In this document: one piece after another, positions 11,890 to 23,521 of the stretch
Layout of the letters: each line of letters begins with the position of its first letter
How positions within the stretch are numbered: position 1 is the first letter of the stretch
Assembly (NCBI GenBank): GCA_023053575.1
Contig: JAKZAP010000001.1
Span: 15,454,849 to 15,518,848, forward strand
Direction: 5' to 3'
Origin: Branchinecta lynchi
Lineage: Eukaryota; Arthropoda; Branchiopoda; Anostraca; Branchinectidae
DNA: 64,000 nt
Program-made: the position numbers and the translations under genes
The notes under the pieces: generated by a model
The model's input: the letters and a program-made list of their open reading frames with translations, nothing else
The model's database searches: none
What the model was told of the DNA's origin: nothing

Positions 11890-12109
11890 CCGAATTCACA
11901 AGCATTCAGCTTCACGATCTGGAGATCATCGCCACTCTCGGCATCGGTGGCTTTGGTCGAGTCGAGTTGGTCGTCAATTCCAAAGACAGAAGTCAATGTT
12001 TCGCCCTCAAGTGCCTCAAGAAGCAACACATCATCCAGACGCAACAGCAGGAGCACATCTACAATGAGAAGGTCATAATGATGAGCTGCCGTTCATCTTT
12101 TATCGCCAG
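11890..12109 (+). CDS. PRKG: cGMP-dependent protein kinase, exon b (kinase N-lobe)
   Basis: The exon lies between acceptor TTTTTTTAG (ends 11889) and donor GTAAGA (12110). It opens in phase 1 and ends in phase 2, fitting its neighbours. It encodes the start of the Ser/Thr kinase domain: strand b1 and the glycine loop TLGIGGFGRVEL, the VAIK-type lysine in FALKCLKK, and helix C with QQQEHIYNEK, whose glutamate should pair with that lysine. HDLEIIATLG and KQHIIQTQQQEH are hallmark PKG sequence, more like PRKG2 than PRKG1 at the first position. All nucleotide-binding residues expected in this lobe are present. The neighbouring intron downstream is 17.8 kb and holds most of the window's smaller transposons. 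Confidence 0.97.
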
Positions 12110-12146
12110 GTAAGACCGCAGCGACACCCCTTCCTATAAAGACCAT

Positions 12147-12421
12147 AGTTGCGTTTTTGATCAAAGTTTGAGGTTACCTTCAGACTCAAAGGTCTCGTTT
12201 AAGTACCGTTTTTGATCGCTGCTCACAGTTTCTTCGTCCTTCAAACTCTGACCGTCCAACTCTGTGAGCTAGCAAGTTCGAAGCTTGCTTGAACCGTCCA
12301 CCGGGCAAGATCGCCGGAGTCGTAAAAACACTAATCGAGCAAACTTCGCCGGCGTTCGAGAATGGAAATTGAGAAACCGACTAAGCCAACAGCGAACAAA
12401 ACTTCGATCAAAAACGCAACT
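12147..12421. mobile_element. Family I MITE, copy I1, 275 bp
   Basis: The terminal inverted repeats are AGTTGCGTTTTTGATCAAAG and CTTCGATCAAAAACGCAACT. Both sides are flanked by CAT (12144-12146 and 12422-12424), a possible 3-bp target duplication as in PIF/Harbinger elements. There is no coding capacity. It sits 37 bp after PRKG exon b. Confidence 0.7.
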
Positions 12422-12831
12422 CATAATATCAGTCCTGTCCCTTGTTAATTTTAATTTGCGACTGCATTTATACACGCAACTAAATGATCTTTAATCTCTG
12501 GAACTTTTAAATAAATATACATTACATTACAGCAAAAAAAAGAGAACGCGGGCCATGTCTAGTAAACCTAAAAAAAAGATAAAGGTCAAAAGATACATAA
12601 TCTTTCAATGCACCATGGCACTTTATAAAAAACTTTGTCTTCGCCTGAGGGTCACCACCAGGAACTTCGCTAGGCTCTTAAATATAAAAACACGAACTTT
12701 TAATGTTTTCTTCCACCCGTTCGTTCTCCCGAATTTCGTCAAATTCGATGGAAAGGTAGATTTTCCGGAACAGCGCGTTTGATTATCCTGGAACCGATCA
12801 GTGTACGAACAGCTTGTTTTACTGATCCGTA

Positions 12832-13068
12832 CCCGATGAAAATTTTACAAGAGTTAGTCGTATGGGGTTGTAATCTTAATAGCATACAGTAATAACTGTT
12901 ACCAATGCATGCTGCTATTAGCAAGACTGGATGCTATTTACAGCAAGCTAGGATGCAACTGGATACTACTGATTAAGATTGGCCCGGTCTGAGGCACATC
13001 AAGTGACTGTGACTGTTTCGTACAACTATCATACATCTATCCATCTACTACAAATTTTTTTTATCGGG
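12832..13068. mobile_element. Family F MITE, copy F1, 237 bp
   Basis: The termini are CCCGATGAAAATTTTAC and ACAAATTTTTTTTATCGGG, with TA on both sides. The interior has GGATGCTATTTACAGCAAGC and CATCCAGT/ACTGGAT-type words shared with F2 and F3. Confidence 0.7.
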
Positions 13069-13350
13069 TAGACATTAGCAAGTTTTATTAACCTGCTTTT
13101 TCCCGTTACATAACGCTAGTCTGTTGTTGCCGCCAGCATTGTCGGTCGTTGGTTAGTTTGACTTCTCCTGCTACTGATACATCGCACTTTCCTGCTTTAA
13201 AATAACTATGGCGGCTATTTACACGGTTAATTTTACGATTGCGTGAGTGATAATGAGTCCACTAGGGCCGAAAGACAGAAACTTGCATGCCAAAACACTC
13301 TGTCTGTTGTCTCTGTCGTAATCGCTGTAAAAGTAGTCATCGTAAGACGC

Positions 13351-13739
13351 TAAAGGCGTATTCTCGCCGTTCCCCGAGGACTCCACTTGAGGAGTCCCTG
13401 CGTTTTTGTTTGTCCCGGGGACTCACTCACCGTATTCTCGCGAGTTCGCACGCACGGGGATTGCTCCGATTATCATCACCATCATCAAAGAGTACTCCCT
13501 TTCAGATTCGGAGGGGAATCAAGTTTTGCTGGTGTTGACGGAATATAAAATTAATTAAAAACAATCAGAATAAACAAAACCAAAAATAACTAAAAATTGA
13601 ACAAAATCCGTTTTGGAAGCATTCCCCGTGTTCTCTCTGTTTTCTGTGCGCCGAGTCCGCGTGGAGTGACTCCCTCTATTCTCGCCGATCCCTTCGATTC
13701 CCCGAGGAGTCCTCGGGGAAAGGCGAGAATACGCCTTTA
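13351..13739. mobile_element. Family J MITE, about 390 bp with 34-bp inverted repeats
   Basis: Left arm TAAAGGCGTATTCTCGCCGT then TCCCCGAGGACTCC matches the reverse complement of the right arm (GGAGTCCTCGGGGAAAGGCG then AGAATACGCCTTTA) almost perfectly. Further smaller palindromes (GAGTCC/GGACTC) lie inside. The frame at 13287-13538 is created by the repeat. Confidence 0.7.
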
Positions 13740-13794
13740 TCTAAATTTTCACTTGCAAGCAATAATAACGATGAATACTCTTGATGACTAACTC

Positions 13795-13965
13795 TTCGTG
13801 CCGATGAAAAATCGCCATATACCTAGCGGAAGAGCCGGAAGACGCACCACAGCTGTCTCCAACGAATGCCGTTGATCGGCTAACATAGGATTCGAATCAT
13901 AGTTCGGGCGAAGTTTCTCGTTCTTTCCGAGGTTCGCTGGCGTGTTTTGGAATTACGCCTTGGAC
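13795..13965 (+). repeat. Dispersed repeat M, copy M1
   Basis: The segment from GCCGATGAAAAATCGCC through GAAGAGCCGGAAG, ACAGCTGT, ACATAGGATTCGA and CTGGCGTGTTTTGGA matches 29595-29780 in the same order with moderate divergence. The minus strand of M2 is open for 69 residues, so this may be an old retrotransposon coding segment. No family was recognised. Confidence 0.5.
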
Positions 13966-14458
13966 ACACGATCAGGATCGGGCGCTCCCGGGTTGGAATT
14001 CCTGTCCGGATTTTCGTCACCATCATCACTTCCATATGAAAAAGTTAAAATTTGTCCAAGTTTATGATGTAAGTGATGACATTCCGGCCGAGAAATCCTG
14101 ATCGTGTGTGCGCGGTGTTAGTCATGTAGAGTATCACGACGAGCAGATTGCTGAGGTCAAGATGGTTACTTTCGAATTGTGGAATCAGGAGCGCACCAAT
14201 CACCTTCCCTAGGGCCGTGGTTTCCACTCGTTTCGTGAAGGATTCAGAAGTTCTGCTGGTGACAGTGTCTTCCGACAGAGCATACCATAAGGGATTTACA
14301 CTGTTGGAAAATAACTGCCATCCCACCCGACATCAAGGGAGGAACAACAGTGTTATAGTAGAGATAAACAGTCTGTGAGCAACGCCTGTTTGGTACCAGA
14401 CGAATCTGTTTTATCTTCGTTTTGTTGACGTAGTCGGAATGTTGGACCATTGTTCATA

Positions 14459-14707
14459 AGAGGCGTTACTAGCACAAATAGTTGGGGGGTGGGTGGATAG
14501 GCAAGGTATTTACCGACTAGCTGGTGATTTCTACCGACTCTGGTGATTTCTAAACGGCTCTTGTTAAGAAAAAACAACTGTTTTGACGAAAAATCGACTG
14601 TTTTTACGGAAAATCGAGGCGCTAATCGCCGACTCGGTTATTTTTGACCGACTGGCCGACAACATTGGGGGATGGCGCCCCCCCCCCCCCAATACGTGAC
14701 GCCCCTG
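14459..14707 (+). mobile_element. Family D MITE, copy D1
   Basis: It starts GAGGCGTTACTAGC and ends TACGTGACGCCCC, i.e. inverted GGGGCGT(C/T)AC termini of hAT-like appearance. The interior is a degenerate series of CGACTGTTTTTACGGAAAA-type units and ends with a poly-C run. It is shared with 21499-21810 and 16716-16888. Confidence 0.7.
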
Positions 14708-16408
14708 TTGGTCATACCCATTCATGTGGACGTCTTCGCGTGGGTGGTTGAGCTCGACGGAAGATGCAATCCACACGAGAAAGTCAATGGGTGATGATAT
14801 CTTCATGAAAATGTGTTGATAGTACAGTACTTCCACTTCCTTTTTTTGAAAATCAAGAACTGCTCCAAAAAAAAATCGGGAGATTATCGGGAGATATGCT
14901 TCTCTTTAAATTTTCCTAAGAGCATGGGCCCCAAATTTTAGGAACGGGTTTCTCGACTGAAAATTAGTCGACTCGTCCGTGAAGGCCCATTCACAACGGG
15001 TTTTAACTAATACTCAGTACCACCAGCTCCGGAAATCGCTCTGAGACCGAGAATTAGCTGGGTTTCTACCGTTCGCAATCGATACTGGTGCCAGTCTCGC
15101 ACCCAAGTTGAAATTAGTTCAACTTTTCAGGTACTAGCCAATCATATTACTTAGCAGAATTCTCAGGTATGTTCCCAAGACTAGGTTAAAGTGAGCGCCT
15201 CCGGTAAAATTTTTAAGTTTGTCTTTTTCTACCTAAATTCAACTCTTTCCACCCGAATTCTGGTATATAATGTTTCTCAGATCCCAAGCATATAACTGTA
15301 TAAAAGTTTTTGGAAACATTTGTGATCGAGCATCTTTTTGTGATCCCAAATGAAACGGCAGTGGCCAGATTTTACTCGTCCATCTTCTCGCAATTCTTAA
15401 AATAAGATTTATGTTCAAACCTTGACTTGCAGGATGTTTTTGAAAATCAATTTACTTTTTCTGAAAAAAATGTAGAGATTTTGCACGGAATCAAATAATG
15501 TTGCAACCATGCCGTAAAGAGATTTTGATATAAAACCTTATTGTCCTTTTGGCATCTTTAAATTATCGGGAGAAAAATTTGGTCGGGAGATTTCCAAAAA
15601 AGTCGGGAGATCTCCCGAGAAATCGGGAGTGGTAAAGATCTGTATGTTGAGTTCGGCGGCAAATTTGGTTTTGTGCAACAGTACCACCCGAGCATCCTTG
15701 AAAAGTCTCATGTCATAAGCTCAACTCTGATGTAAGCCATCAAACTATTCAAGCGAAAATGATGGATGGCATCCATGACGAAACGCATGTCATGGTGATC
15801 GCTTTTCCGTTGAATAACGCCGTTAACGCGACACCGTTCCCCTCGTATGATCAAGAGCGTATAATACCCCTACAAGGTTAGAATAGCCAACAGGGTATTA
15901 TTAATTCTTGGTATCACTGAAACGAAGACGAACGAGTTAATCTATAGTTTTGTCAGAAGAAGCTCTTCCATCAGCCTGCGAACATCAGGACTGGGATTCA
16001 TGCACTGGTGTTGATCGTGCGCAAACTAGGGTGCAAACTTTGTTACTGACATATTTTGATGGATCCGAGGGAGAGAATATGTGCAAGAAGCTCTTGCCAA
16101 GACTGAAGAAGCGTGCTGAAAGCGTGTTATCGACTAGAGCGGTACGTCATAGGTCATAAAGCCTTTTTCCAGTACCTATCGCAAGGAAACTTTATTATGG
16201 CGAGCTATCGACTTGTCCTCGCAGTCAGTTATCTGTGCTAAGATATCTTCGTAGTGACCTATTGGTTCCCAGTTGTCGCTGAGCGCGGAGCGATCTCGTG
16301 ACGAGGTGTACACAAATCGTATGCAGGGGCGTTCTTTTGGGTGAGTGCTAATGGCTCAGACTGGTATCTAAAGGCCGATGGCCGTGCTCCATCTCAACCG
16401 GACGGGAC
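14708..16408. other. PRKG intron 2, no recognised gene
   Basis: This holds A/T-rich sequence with scattered GGGAGAT and TCGGGAG words near 14877-14898 and 15567-15627, and an imperfect inverted pair around 15003-15122. No exon, RNA gene or shared repeat was recognised. The 69-residue frame at 15950-16159 is not recognisable. Confidence 0.45.
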
Positions 16409-16580
16409 TTAGTGTCCACACGTCCACCGGACCGGCCTTTAGTGCCCACACGTTCACCGGACTGGGCTTCATTGTCCACACGTCCACCGGGCCTGGGCTT
16501 GAGTGTCCACCGGACTGGGCTTCAGTGTCCACACGTCCACCGGACTGACTTTACTGTCCGCCGAACTTGACTTAAGTATC
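16409..16580 (+). repeat. Minisatellite with 30-bp and 22-bp units
   Basis: There are about six units of TTAGTGTCCACACGTCCACC then GGACTGGGCT. Two units lack the internal 8 bp ACACGTCC and are 22 bp long. Units differ by a few substitutions. It is confined to this locus in the window. Confidence 0.8.
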
Positions 16581-16715
16581 ATCTCTATTGAGTATCTATG
16601 TCTCTATTGAAATATGACAGATGGAGCATCTAGTTTCTGCAATGTGGACTCCATGCTCCACTAGTCTATACCACATATCCTCCGTTGTCCGTAAGCTTGC
16701 CCAACGTTAGTGGCA

Positions 16716-16888
16716 GAGGCTTTACTAGCCAAAATGTGTGTTTTTTTAGGGGGTGGGGGGCAAGGTATCTACTTACTGGCTGGTCATTGTAATAGATTGT
16801 TTTCGCAGAAAAACGACTGTTTCCAAGTAAAACGACTGTTTTGCAGAAATAACCTACCGTTTTGATGAAAAATCGACTGATTTTCATA
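16716..16888 (+). mobile_element. Family D MITE, copy D3, cut off by B2
   Basis: It begins GAGGCTTTACTAGCCAAAAT like the other D copies and has the G-run and CGACTG units. It stops at ATCGACTGATTTTCAT, where family B sequence starts at 16889. The missing right half is not found after B2. Confidence 0.65.
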
Positions 16889-18680
16889 ACAAGAGCTAGA
16901 AGCTCATATGGCACTTGCAAAGTTGGATGAGAGGATGAAAGTTGGAATTTGCCAAGTCGTGGGTTTGTTATGATAATTTCTAAGCAAAACCGTCAAGATA
17001 AGAATGATCCTGGGCCTTTTGTCGTTTGGTCAAAAGTATTTTTTTCAGTTTTCGGTTCAAACGCGCACTTTAAGGGATGGTCGGATCTGGGACGTGATAA
17101 TTTCTAAGCCAATCTTGTCGAGTTTCTAATGTTATAGCCGAGTTTCATCGTCCTAGCACATCTGGAAGTACCTTAACTGTGATCATCGGAATTCCGGTCC
17201 CCCCCCCTTCAGCTCCGAATCCGGTCCGGCTATGTAACTGATGTACCTGCTTGATCCTCCCACCAGGTTTGTTCCTGACTGCTCAACTCCAGTCCTGTCA
17301 CGAGATTTCCGGTTCTCCCCTTCACCCACATTCATAGGATCCGGCCCGGACTTGAAATTGGGCATCTGAGACACGGAGTATTCCCAAATATCAGGTTTTA
17401 TTAAAATTTGATCACCTGTTCGAAAGATATACATACCTTAAGACTAAGGATTCGCGATCCCTCCACGCTGGTTGGATTGGGGAACTGACCTTTTATTTCA
17501 TCGTCCTAGCCTACCTGGATGTAACTAAACCCCTGATCACTCCCCCCCCCCTCCAACTCCCCCCACAGTGCCCACATTTGATCCAGTCCTGTCAGTAACA
17601 TATCTAAGGCTTTTGTTCTTCCACCAAGTTTCATCCTGATAGCTCCACTCTAAGCGTGTCACAAGATTTCTGATTCCTCCTCCGACTTCCTCCACGTTCA
17701 TCGGATTCCGTCCGGACTTGAAATGGGACGTCTGAGATACGACATCATTCCATATCAAGTTACAATAAGATCTGATCCCCCCTTCCAAAGTTGTAGATAC
17801 TTCAAGATTTCGGATTCCCCCTCCCTCCACGATGGTCGGATCGGAGAAGTGTCTATTTCCAAGCTAGTTTGTACTTTAAGGGATGGTCGGATGTGGTAAG
17901 TGACAATTTCTAAGCCAATCTTGTCAAGCCTATATGTTGAAGCCAAGTTTCGTCGTCCTAGCACATTTCGAAATACCTTAAATCGCGGTCACCGAAATCC
18001 GAACCCTTCCGCCCCCTCCAACTCCTCCGAGAGTGTCTGAACCCGGTCCGGTTCTGTGACTGATGTATCTAGGGCTTATGCTTGTTCTTCCCACCAAGTG
18101 TCATCCCAATTGGTACACTCTCAGCGTGTCACAGAATCCCCCCCCCCCCGACTCACCCCACATCTGATCGGGTCCTTTCCGCACTTAAAATGGGACATCT
18201 GAGACATAAGTTCTTTCCGAATATCAAGTTTCATTAAGATCCGATCACCTGTTCAAAAGTTTCGAGATTCCGGATTCTCCCTCCCTCCACTCCCCCATGA
18301 TGGTCAAATCAGAGAAACGATTATGTCTTTTTTGTCCGACCCGCGGGCAACCCCCCCCCCCCCCCCAAATAAATTCCTGGATACGGGCCTGCTAGTACAT
18401 GCGGAAGCATCTTAACTCGGGATCACCAGAATTTCAGAACACTCCCTCCAACTCCCGGCACAGTGCCCGGATCCGTCCGTTCTTGTCAGCTATGTATCTA
18501 GGCCGTGTGCTTGTTCTTCGCACCAAGTTTCATCCCGATCGGTTTCCGCTTCCCCCCCCCCTCCAACTCCCGCCAAAGTCACCGGATCCGTTCCGGACTT
18601 GAAGTGTGACATCTGAGACACGAGGCCTTTCCAAATATCAAGTTTCATTAAGATCCGATTTCCTGTTCAAAAGTTCAGGG
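16889..18680 (-). mobile_element. Family B element, copy B2 (5' end missing)
   Basis: The minus-strand 3' end is ACAAGAGCTAGAAGCTCATA then TGGCACTTGC at 16889. The body is many diverged units with CAAGTTTCAT, GGATCCGGTCCGGA-like palindromes and poly-C tracts. The 5' hairpin and (GTCY)n are absent, so the copy is truncated near 18680. It contains a partial family C insertion at 18333-18394. Confidence 0.78.
18333..18394 (-). mobile_element. Family C partial copy C3 in B2
   Basis: The segment from GTCCGACCCGCGGGCAACCC, a poly-C run, to AAATAAATTCCTGGATACGG then GCCTG is the reverse complement of the left third of C1. Only one terminus is present. Confidence 0.65.
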
Positions 18681-18801
18681 TAATGCGGTTAGTACGATAT
18701 ATAACGGCGAATAGTCCTATATTCGAAAAGACGGCGGTCAACATTAAGTTATTCAAACAAAACACTTCGACGGTCCCAAACAGCACCAAACAACAAGCTG
18801 A

Positions 18802-18894
18802 ATTGGGAAACGCTGTAATTTAGTGCCTCGCGATTGGGAAACGCTGTAATTTAGTGCCTCGCCATTGGGAAGCGCTGTAATCTAGTGCCTCGCG
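18802..18894 (+). repeat. Three tandem 31-bp units
   Basis: ATTGGGAAACGCTGTAATTT then AGTGCCTCGCG repeats three times. The first two units are identical and the third carries three substitutions. Confidence 0.85.
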
Positions 18895-20186
18895 ATCCCA
18901 ACTCTATGGTTTTACTTCTCCCTCCAAATGGCATCGGATAATATGTGTCCTGTTCAGTCTAATCTTAGTTCTTCTATATTTCCTCACCGCATAGTGAGAC
19001 AGAAGAAAACAATCGTGTAATCGATGGTCATGTTATCTCGCCGAAAGTTGTTCCCATTTGATTTCTTTACTTTTAGATTTGGATCAAGTTTTTGTAAAAC
19101 CGTGGGATAATGATTCAGGGCCTGAATTTCTTGCGTCACTTGTATAGATGGAATAAAAGATTACGACCCAAAATGGGAGTCTGTTTTCCAAATGAATCAG
19201 GCTTGCGTCACTTTATCCCAATCTATTATATCTTCTTGTCATTTATGTTTTGTGTTAAAACAATTTCTGTCACAGCAACCAACTGAGCAAACTCATGGTT
19301 TGTTTCTGGAGCAATGTCAGTGCGATTTTATTCATGAGTCATAGTAAATAAAATAGCTGTCAGGGAACTTCTCAGACTTGAAGATAACTACCGTACTGAG
19401 GAAAAAATCATCCTGGCTGCTTAATTCAGTAGTAAATTAATTTTCCGTGCTCGGTTTCTGATCCAGGTTGAGGATTAGTTATCGGAAAACGGCCTTCAGG
19501 GAAATGATGCCTACCCCCCCCCCCCCCCCGGATCCATGATGACCTCCGTAAAGTTTTCATTTGGATATCCCCCCCCCCCCCCGCCATAGCAAATATTCTA
19601 TCTCTTCGAAATTACTTGGACAGTTCATAGTGTACCGTGAGTAAGATAGCTCACAGGAATATGTATTATCTCGTAACTATATCAAAATAGAGCCCTCATA
19701 GATCTCGATCCATAAGTTCTTCCGTAATGTGTATGTGTAAAAAAAAGTGTCGAACAAATTCAGATATTGAAGGCACTTCATTGTCGGAGCAAAGCAACCC
19801 GACTTGTCATGACTGTACCACTCAGATTATGGAAACTTCTACTGATATGACAGTTTGAGCTTTCATATTGACGCATTGTTACGATGCGTCGGGTATGCGT
19901 TTATCGTGGGTAGCGTACAGACTGCGAAGTGTATCTTTCATACCTATGCGAGAAGATTTCCCGCTGGACGGGTTTTTAAGTATTCCTTCCTCGGTCTCTT
20001 CTACTGAATTTTTGTTTCTTTCATCATTAGCAAGTTTTTCTTCATCAAATTTTTCAAGAAAAATCTGATGCGTACGCGTCGAGGCTGCGTTGCGTTCAAT
20101 GAACTGCGCTACTTTCATTTGTCTGCGTCGCGTCCACACAAGTGCGACGCAGAGGTTGTAGCTCAGTGTGAAAGCCTTAGCGCGCC
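18895..20186. other. PRKG intron 2, no recognised gene
   Basis: Contains two poly-C tracts (about 19505-19520 and 19571-19582). An 86-residue minus-strand frame at 19879-20139 starts MWTRRRQMKVAQFIE; it is charged and unrecognised, possibly a degraded transposon protein. Nothing firmer can be said. Confidence 0.4.
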
Positions 20187-20648
20187 TTAAAGTTTAACTG
20201 AACAGGCAACTTATTTTTACATCTTAGATTCAAATACATTGAATTATTACAACACAGATTGGGGATTTTCATTCTGTCCACAGTAGTCTTCAGTAGGGAC
20301 GTTGGAAATGTGAAAGCTTTCCCATGGTGAATCCGTCCACAATTCGCCCGCGAAAATTTAAACTGTCGACCAAATGTGATTTTTCAAGCTCATATTTTGG
20401 TCGAGGTCAGATATGGCAAATACACAATTTATTTATTCCTATGCTGCTGGTGTTGTTGCCAAATGTTCCAGGCACCATAGAGCTCTCACAAAAACGGGAA
20501 GAGCAGCAAGCACAATGGGATAATCGGTTATTTGGAAATATCAGATAAACAAACTAACGCTTTTTCATCGGGTTTTCAAGATTATTTAAGTGAACAAGTG
20601 ATGGGTAACTAGATTGTCGTATCCTAGCCCTTTTCGGTTAAACTTTAA
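20187..20648. mobile_element. Family H TTAA-flanked element, copy H1, 462 bp
   Basis: TTAA lies at both ends. Just inside are inverted repeats AGTTTAACTGAACAGGCAAC and, from the right, AGTTTAACCGAAAAGGGCTA. The family recurs at 38508-38945 and 58987-59442. TTAA target duplication is the signature of piggyBac and Kolobok transposons. There is no transposase, so it is non-autonomous. Confidence 0.75.
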
Positions 20649-21341
20649 CGCATCTCAGCCTTAACGCGCCAATGTGAACGGAGCTTTATGGTCTAGCAGC
20701 AATCGAGGAAACTTAAAAAGGGGGCGTAGATAGCCAATGGATCTCGCGACTGAAAGACTCGTGTAGTCGTGTTACTAAGTATGAAGAACACGTTATTGCC
20801 CCTTTGCTGTTCGTTGTGTGAATTTACAACATGGGACGTAAGAACCAAACGAGGCTTTTGTAGAGTGCCGTGCTCGATTCCTGAATCCCTCGACCCTCTA
20901 ACAGCCTCAATCCAGCCATCAGTTTAAGTTTAAGAAATAGTTCTCATGTTTATTTCAGTTATCTATTAAAGGTTAACTTCCGGAATCGAGGTACGGATTA
21001 TAACAACGAGACGTCATTGAAAATAACCTGTCCGAGCCGAAGGTGAGGCAGGTTATGAAAAATACCTTCCGAGCGTAGCGATGTCGATATTTTTAAACGG
21101 CCTTCGAGCTTGTTATTCCGATTTACGGAACGGGCCATGGAGCTTTGTAGGGGTCGAATCTTATTTTGTTCATTTATTTTGAGTTTATTAAAATTGAACT
21201 GAAATGAAATATCAACCGAGATGGAGGCATGTTAACTATTATAACTTTTTCGAACAGAACTTTTGTTTGGATAGCGGCCTACTCAATCTTCTTCGGTAGT
21301 ACTTATTTGCTACTTTTGTAGGAAAGTTTTGCTTAGTCCTT

Positions 21342-22100
21342 TTGCCACAGATTTTTACATGTGCGATTTTTCAGTACCTAAGAAAGCTTACGCCAACTTT
21401 TAAATTCCGGGGCATCGATGTTAGCTACCTGTCCTATGCCGACGACGTCCTCCTTATCAGCCAATCAAGGAAGGGCCTTGAACTAGACAAAATGTTTCGG
21501 GCTAGTGTTACTAGCCAAAATGTTTTGGGTGGGGGGGGGGGCAAGGTATTTACAGACTGGCTGTTCCTTTTTACCGACTGTTTTTGCAGAAAAAACGACT
21601 GCTTTCAAGAAAAAAAAAACAGTTTTGATGAAAAATCGACTCATTTTCAAAAACGGACTGATTTTCAAAAAGCCGACTCTTTTCCTGAAAAATCAACTGT
21701 TTTTACGAAAAATGGCGGCGCTTTGTGCTGACTCAGTTATTTTTTTACCGACTAGCCAACAACATTGCGAGAGGGGGGGGGGGGTCCCCCCCCCCCTTAC
21801 GTGACGCCCGTGGTTGAAACAAACGTTGCTAGCCTGAACAAATCCCTAGACGACATTGGCGTATCCGTCACCGCTAGTAAATGTCAGTATGTTTCTTTCA
21901 ACGCTCTTGTTGCTCCTTGGAACGAGAACATTGCTTCCAACATTCAGAGAGGGTATCTTAATGTTGGAAGCGATGTTCTCGTAACAGAGGAAAAAATTCG
22001 ATGACTTCGGATTACGATTATTGAAACTACACGAAAGATTTGCGAGGAAGCAGTAAAATCAGCCGCTAATGGAATTAGATTTGGTCACTGCTTTTGTTGA
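21342..22100 (+). pseudogene. Non-LTR retrotransposon reverse transcriptase relic, interrupted by MITE D2
   Basis: The frame from 21342 reads RKLTPTFKFRGIDVSYLSYA then DDVLLISQSRKGLELD, containing the RT catalytic motif YADD followed by the usual LLISxS strand. After the D2 insertion (21499-21810) RT-like sequence resumes in the same frame: TNVASLNKSLDDIGVSVTAS then KCQYVSFN, the palm/thumb region. A stop at 22002 follows, then open sequence (LRITIIETTRKICEEAVKSA) and another stop. Insertion and stops make it dead. The superfamily cannot be named from this fragment. Confidence 0.75.
21499..21810 (+). mobile_element. Family D MITE, copy D2, inserted in the RT relic
   Basis: It runs from GCTAGTGTTACTAGCCAAAA through a poly-G run, a series of CGACTG/AAAAAxCGACT units, to a G-run/C-run pair and TTACGTGACGCCC. 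It matches D1 along its length and separates two parts of one reverse transcriptase frame. A clear target duplication was not identified. Confidence 0.75.
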
Positions 22101-22373
22101 ACCGTTCGAGGTATAACAGACCTGGGCTTGGGAAGTTATATGCGTTATTTTGCGCACCGTATGTAAACTAATGAGTGCTTGATGAACTTATGCAGAGGTT
22201 GATAGGGCTTCGTATCATCCTTGCTTGAGGCTGATATGATATCGTATGAACCTCCACAAATTAATTATTATAATCCCTGGGATATAGGAAGATATACGTT
22301 ACATACCTGTTCGACAAAATTTGTATATAGATAGATAGATCAGTCTATTTTGAAAGGCTATGTACAGACAAGA

Positions 22374-22396
22374 CAAAAAAAAAAAAAAAAAAAAAA
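22374..22396 (+). repeat. Poly-A tract
   Basis: About 22 A residues after AGACAAGAC. It may be a retrotransposon tail, with no recognised body. Confidence 0.5.
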
Positions 22397-22399
22397 TGC

Positions 22400-23521
22400 T
22401 GTCAATAATAAATAACTTGAACAGACAAACACACAAACTTCTCCTTCTTTCCAAAATTTTGTCAGTGTACATTCCCACTCGAGTATTCAGAGTTTAGTTT
22501 GCCAGGAAGCAACACACAAACCCCATCTTAATAAATATCCCTTAAATCCGAAAGCACCTGGCATCCTGGAGAAAATGGTCCAGACCTTTTTCCCCCTCCT
22601 TACATGTCTCCCGTCAGACACCCCACGACCTCCCGAAAACCTTCTGCATGCTCTGCATTAAGTTAAATTGTGTCTTAAGTTAAATTGTGTCTTTTTTTCT
22701 TTTTGTTCTGTCCATCATTGGCATTTTATGTAAGGATGGAAAATAAAAGATTAATTCATTCCAAAGTACGTGTGGTCCGCAAAAGTCCCTACTTATATAT
22801 TCCAGTCACCTTTCCATCGGTTAGGAGATCGTTTTGCTATTACTACTGGGATTCCCAGTGACAGCTCAGAGTGGTTTCTAAGCTCTTTCAGGCTGTAACC
22901 GTCACTCAGAAAGCAATGCTTTTGATCCGACGAAAGGGGAGAACAGAAAACACGGTTACGGATTGTCGTTTAAAGTAAATGCAGCATGATACTGTTTCTT
23001 TCCCAGCACTCTAAAATCTTTCACTTTTTTCTAGTCATTTTCTAGCTGCAGGAAAATAACGAAACCTTTTAACCGGGTCAACATGTATATTTCATTCGCA
23101 TCAGTGGGAAAATCAAGATACTTGTCGTAATTACGTTAGGTTGGGCCGCAACTCTTCACTGTATCTTCTAACGTCAAACGTAACTTAAAGTAGAAACGAA
23201 GTACTCGCGTGAAGCAGAGATTGAAGATGCAGTCTTTTCTTCTCCCTTAGCTTAAATGTGGCGACCCGAATGATAATTTGTTAGCTTCCAGAGTGTGAAC
23301 AAAGTTCTGACGCACAACTATCAAGGACCGCTGAAAATGAGGCTCTGTTCATAGAGAGAGCTAGCTCTATGGGCCCTACAAGTACCGTTCTCTATGCTGT
23401 CGTCCCAAGAACCTATATACAGTGCGCCGCGCATAGACCCTGGGTCACACTTCTGCGATTGCGAGAAGTGTGAGGGTGGGTTGTGGGTTCTCTCCAGGTT
23501 GATCTGCTGCAATACTCTATT
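22400..23521. other. PRKG intron 2, mostly unrecognised; probable LINE 3' end near 22680-22765
   Basis: TTAAGTTAAATTGTGTCTTT through GGAAAATAAAAGATTAATTC and ATTCC resembles a non-LTR 3' end with an AATAAA signal. At 23482-23520 there is a 38-bp word (GTGGGTTCTCTCCAGGTTGA and onward) whose reverse complement recurs at 29784-29821, so it belongs to a dispersed repeat. Confidence 0.45.

Noticed and set aside
11369..12067. 232-codon open frame, the second longest in the window
   Set aside because: It overlaps PRKG exon b in another frame and continues into intron. The conserved kinase sequence is in a different frame with proper splice sites.
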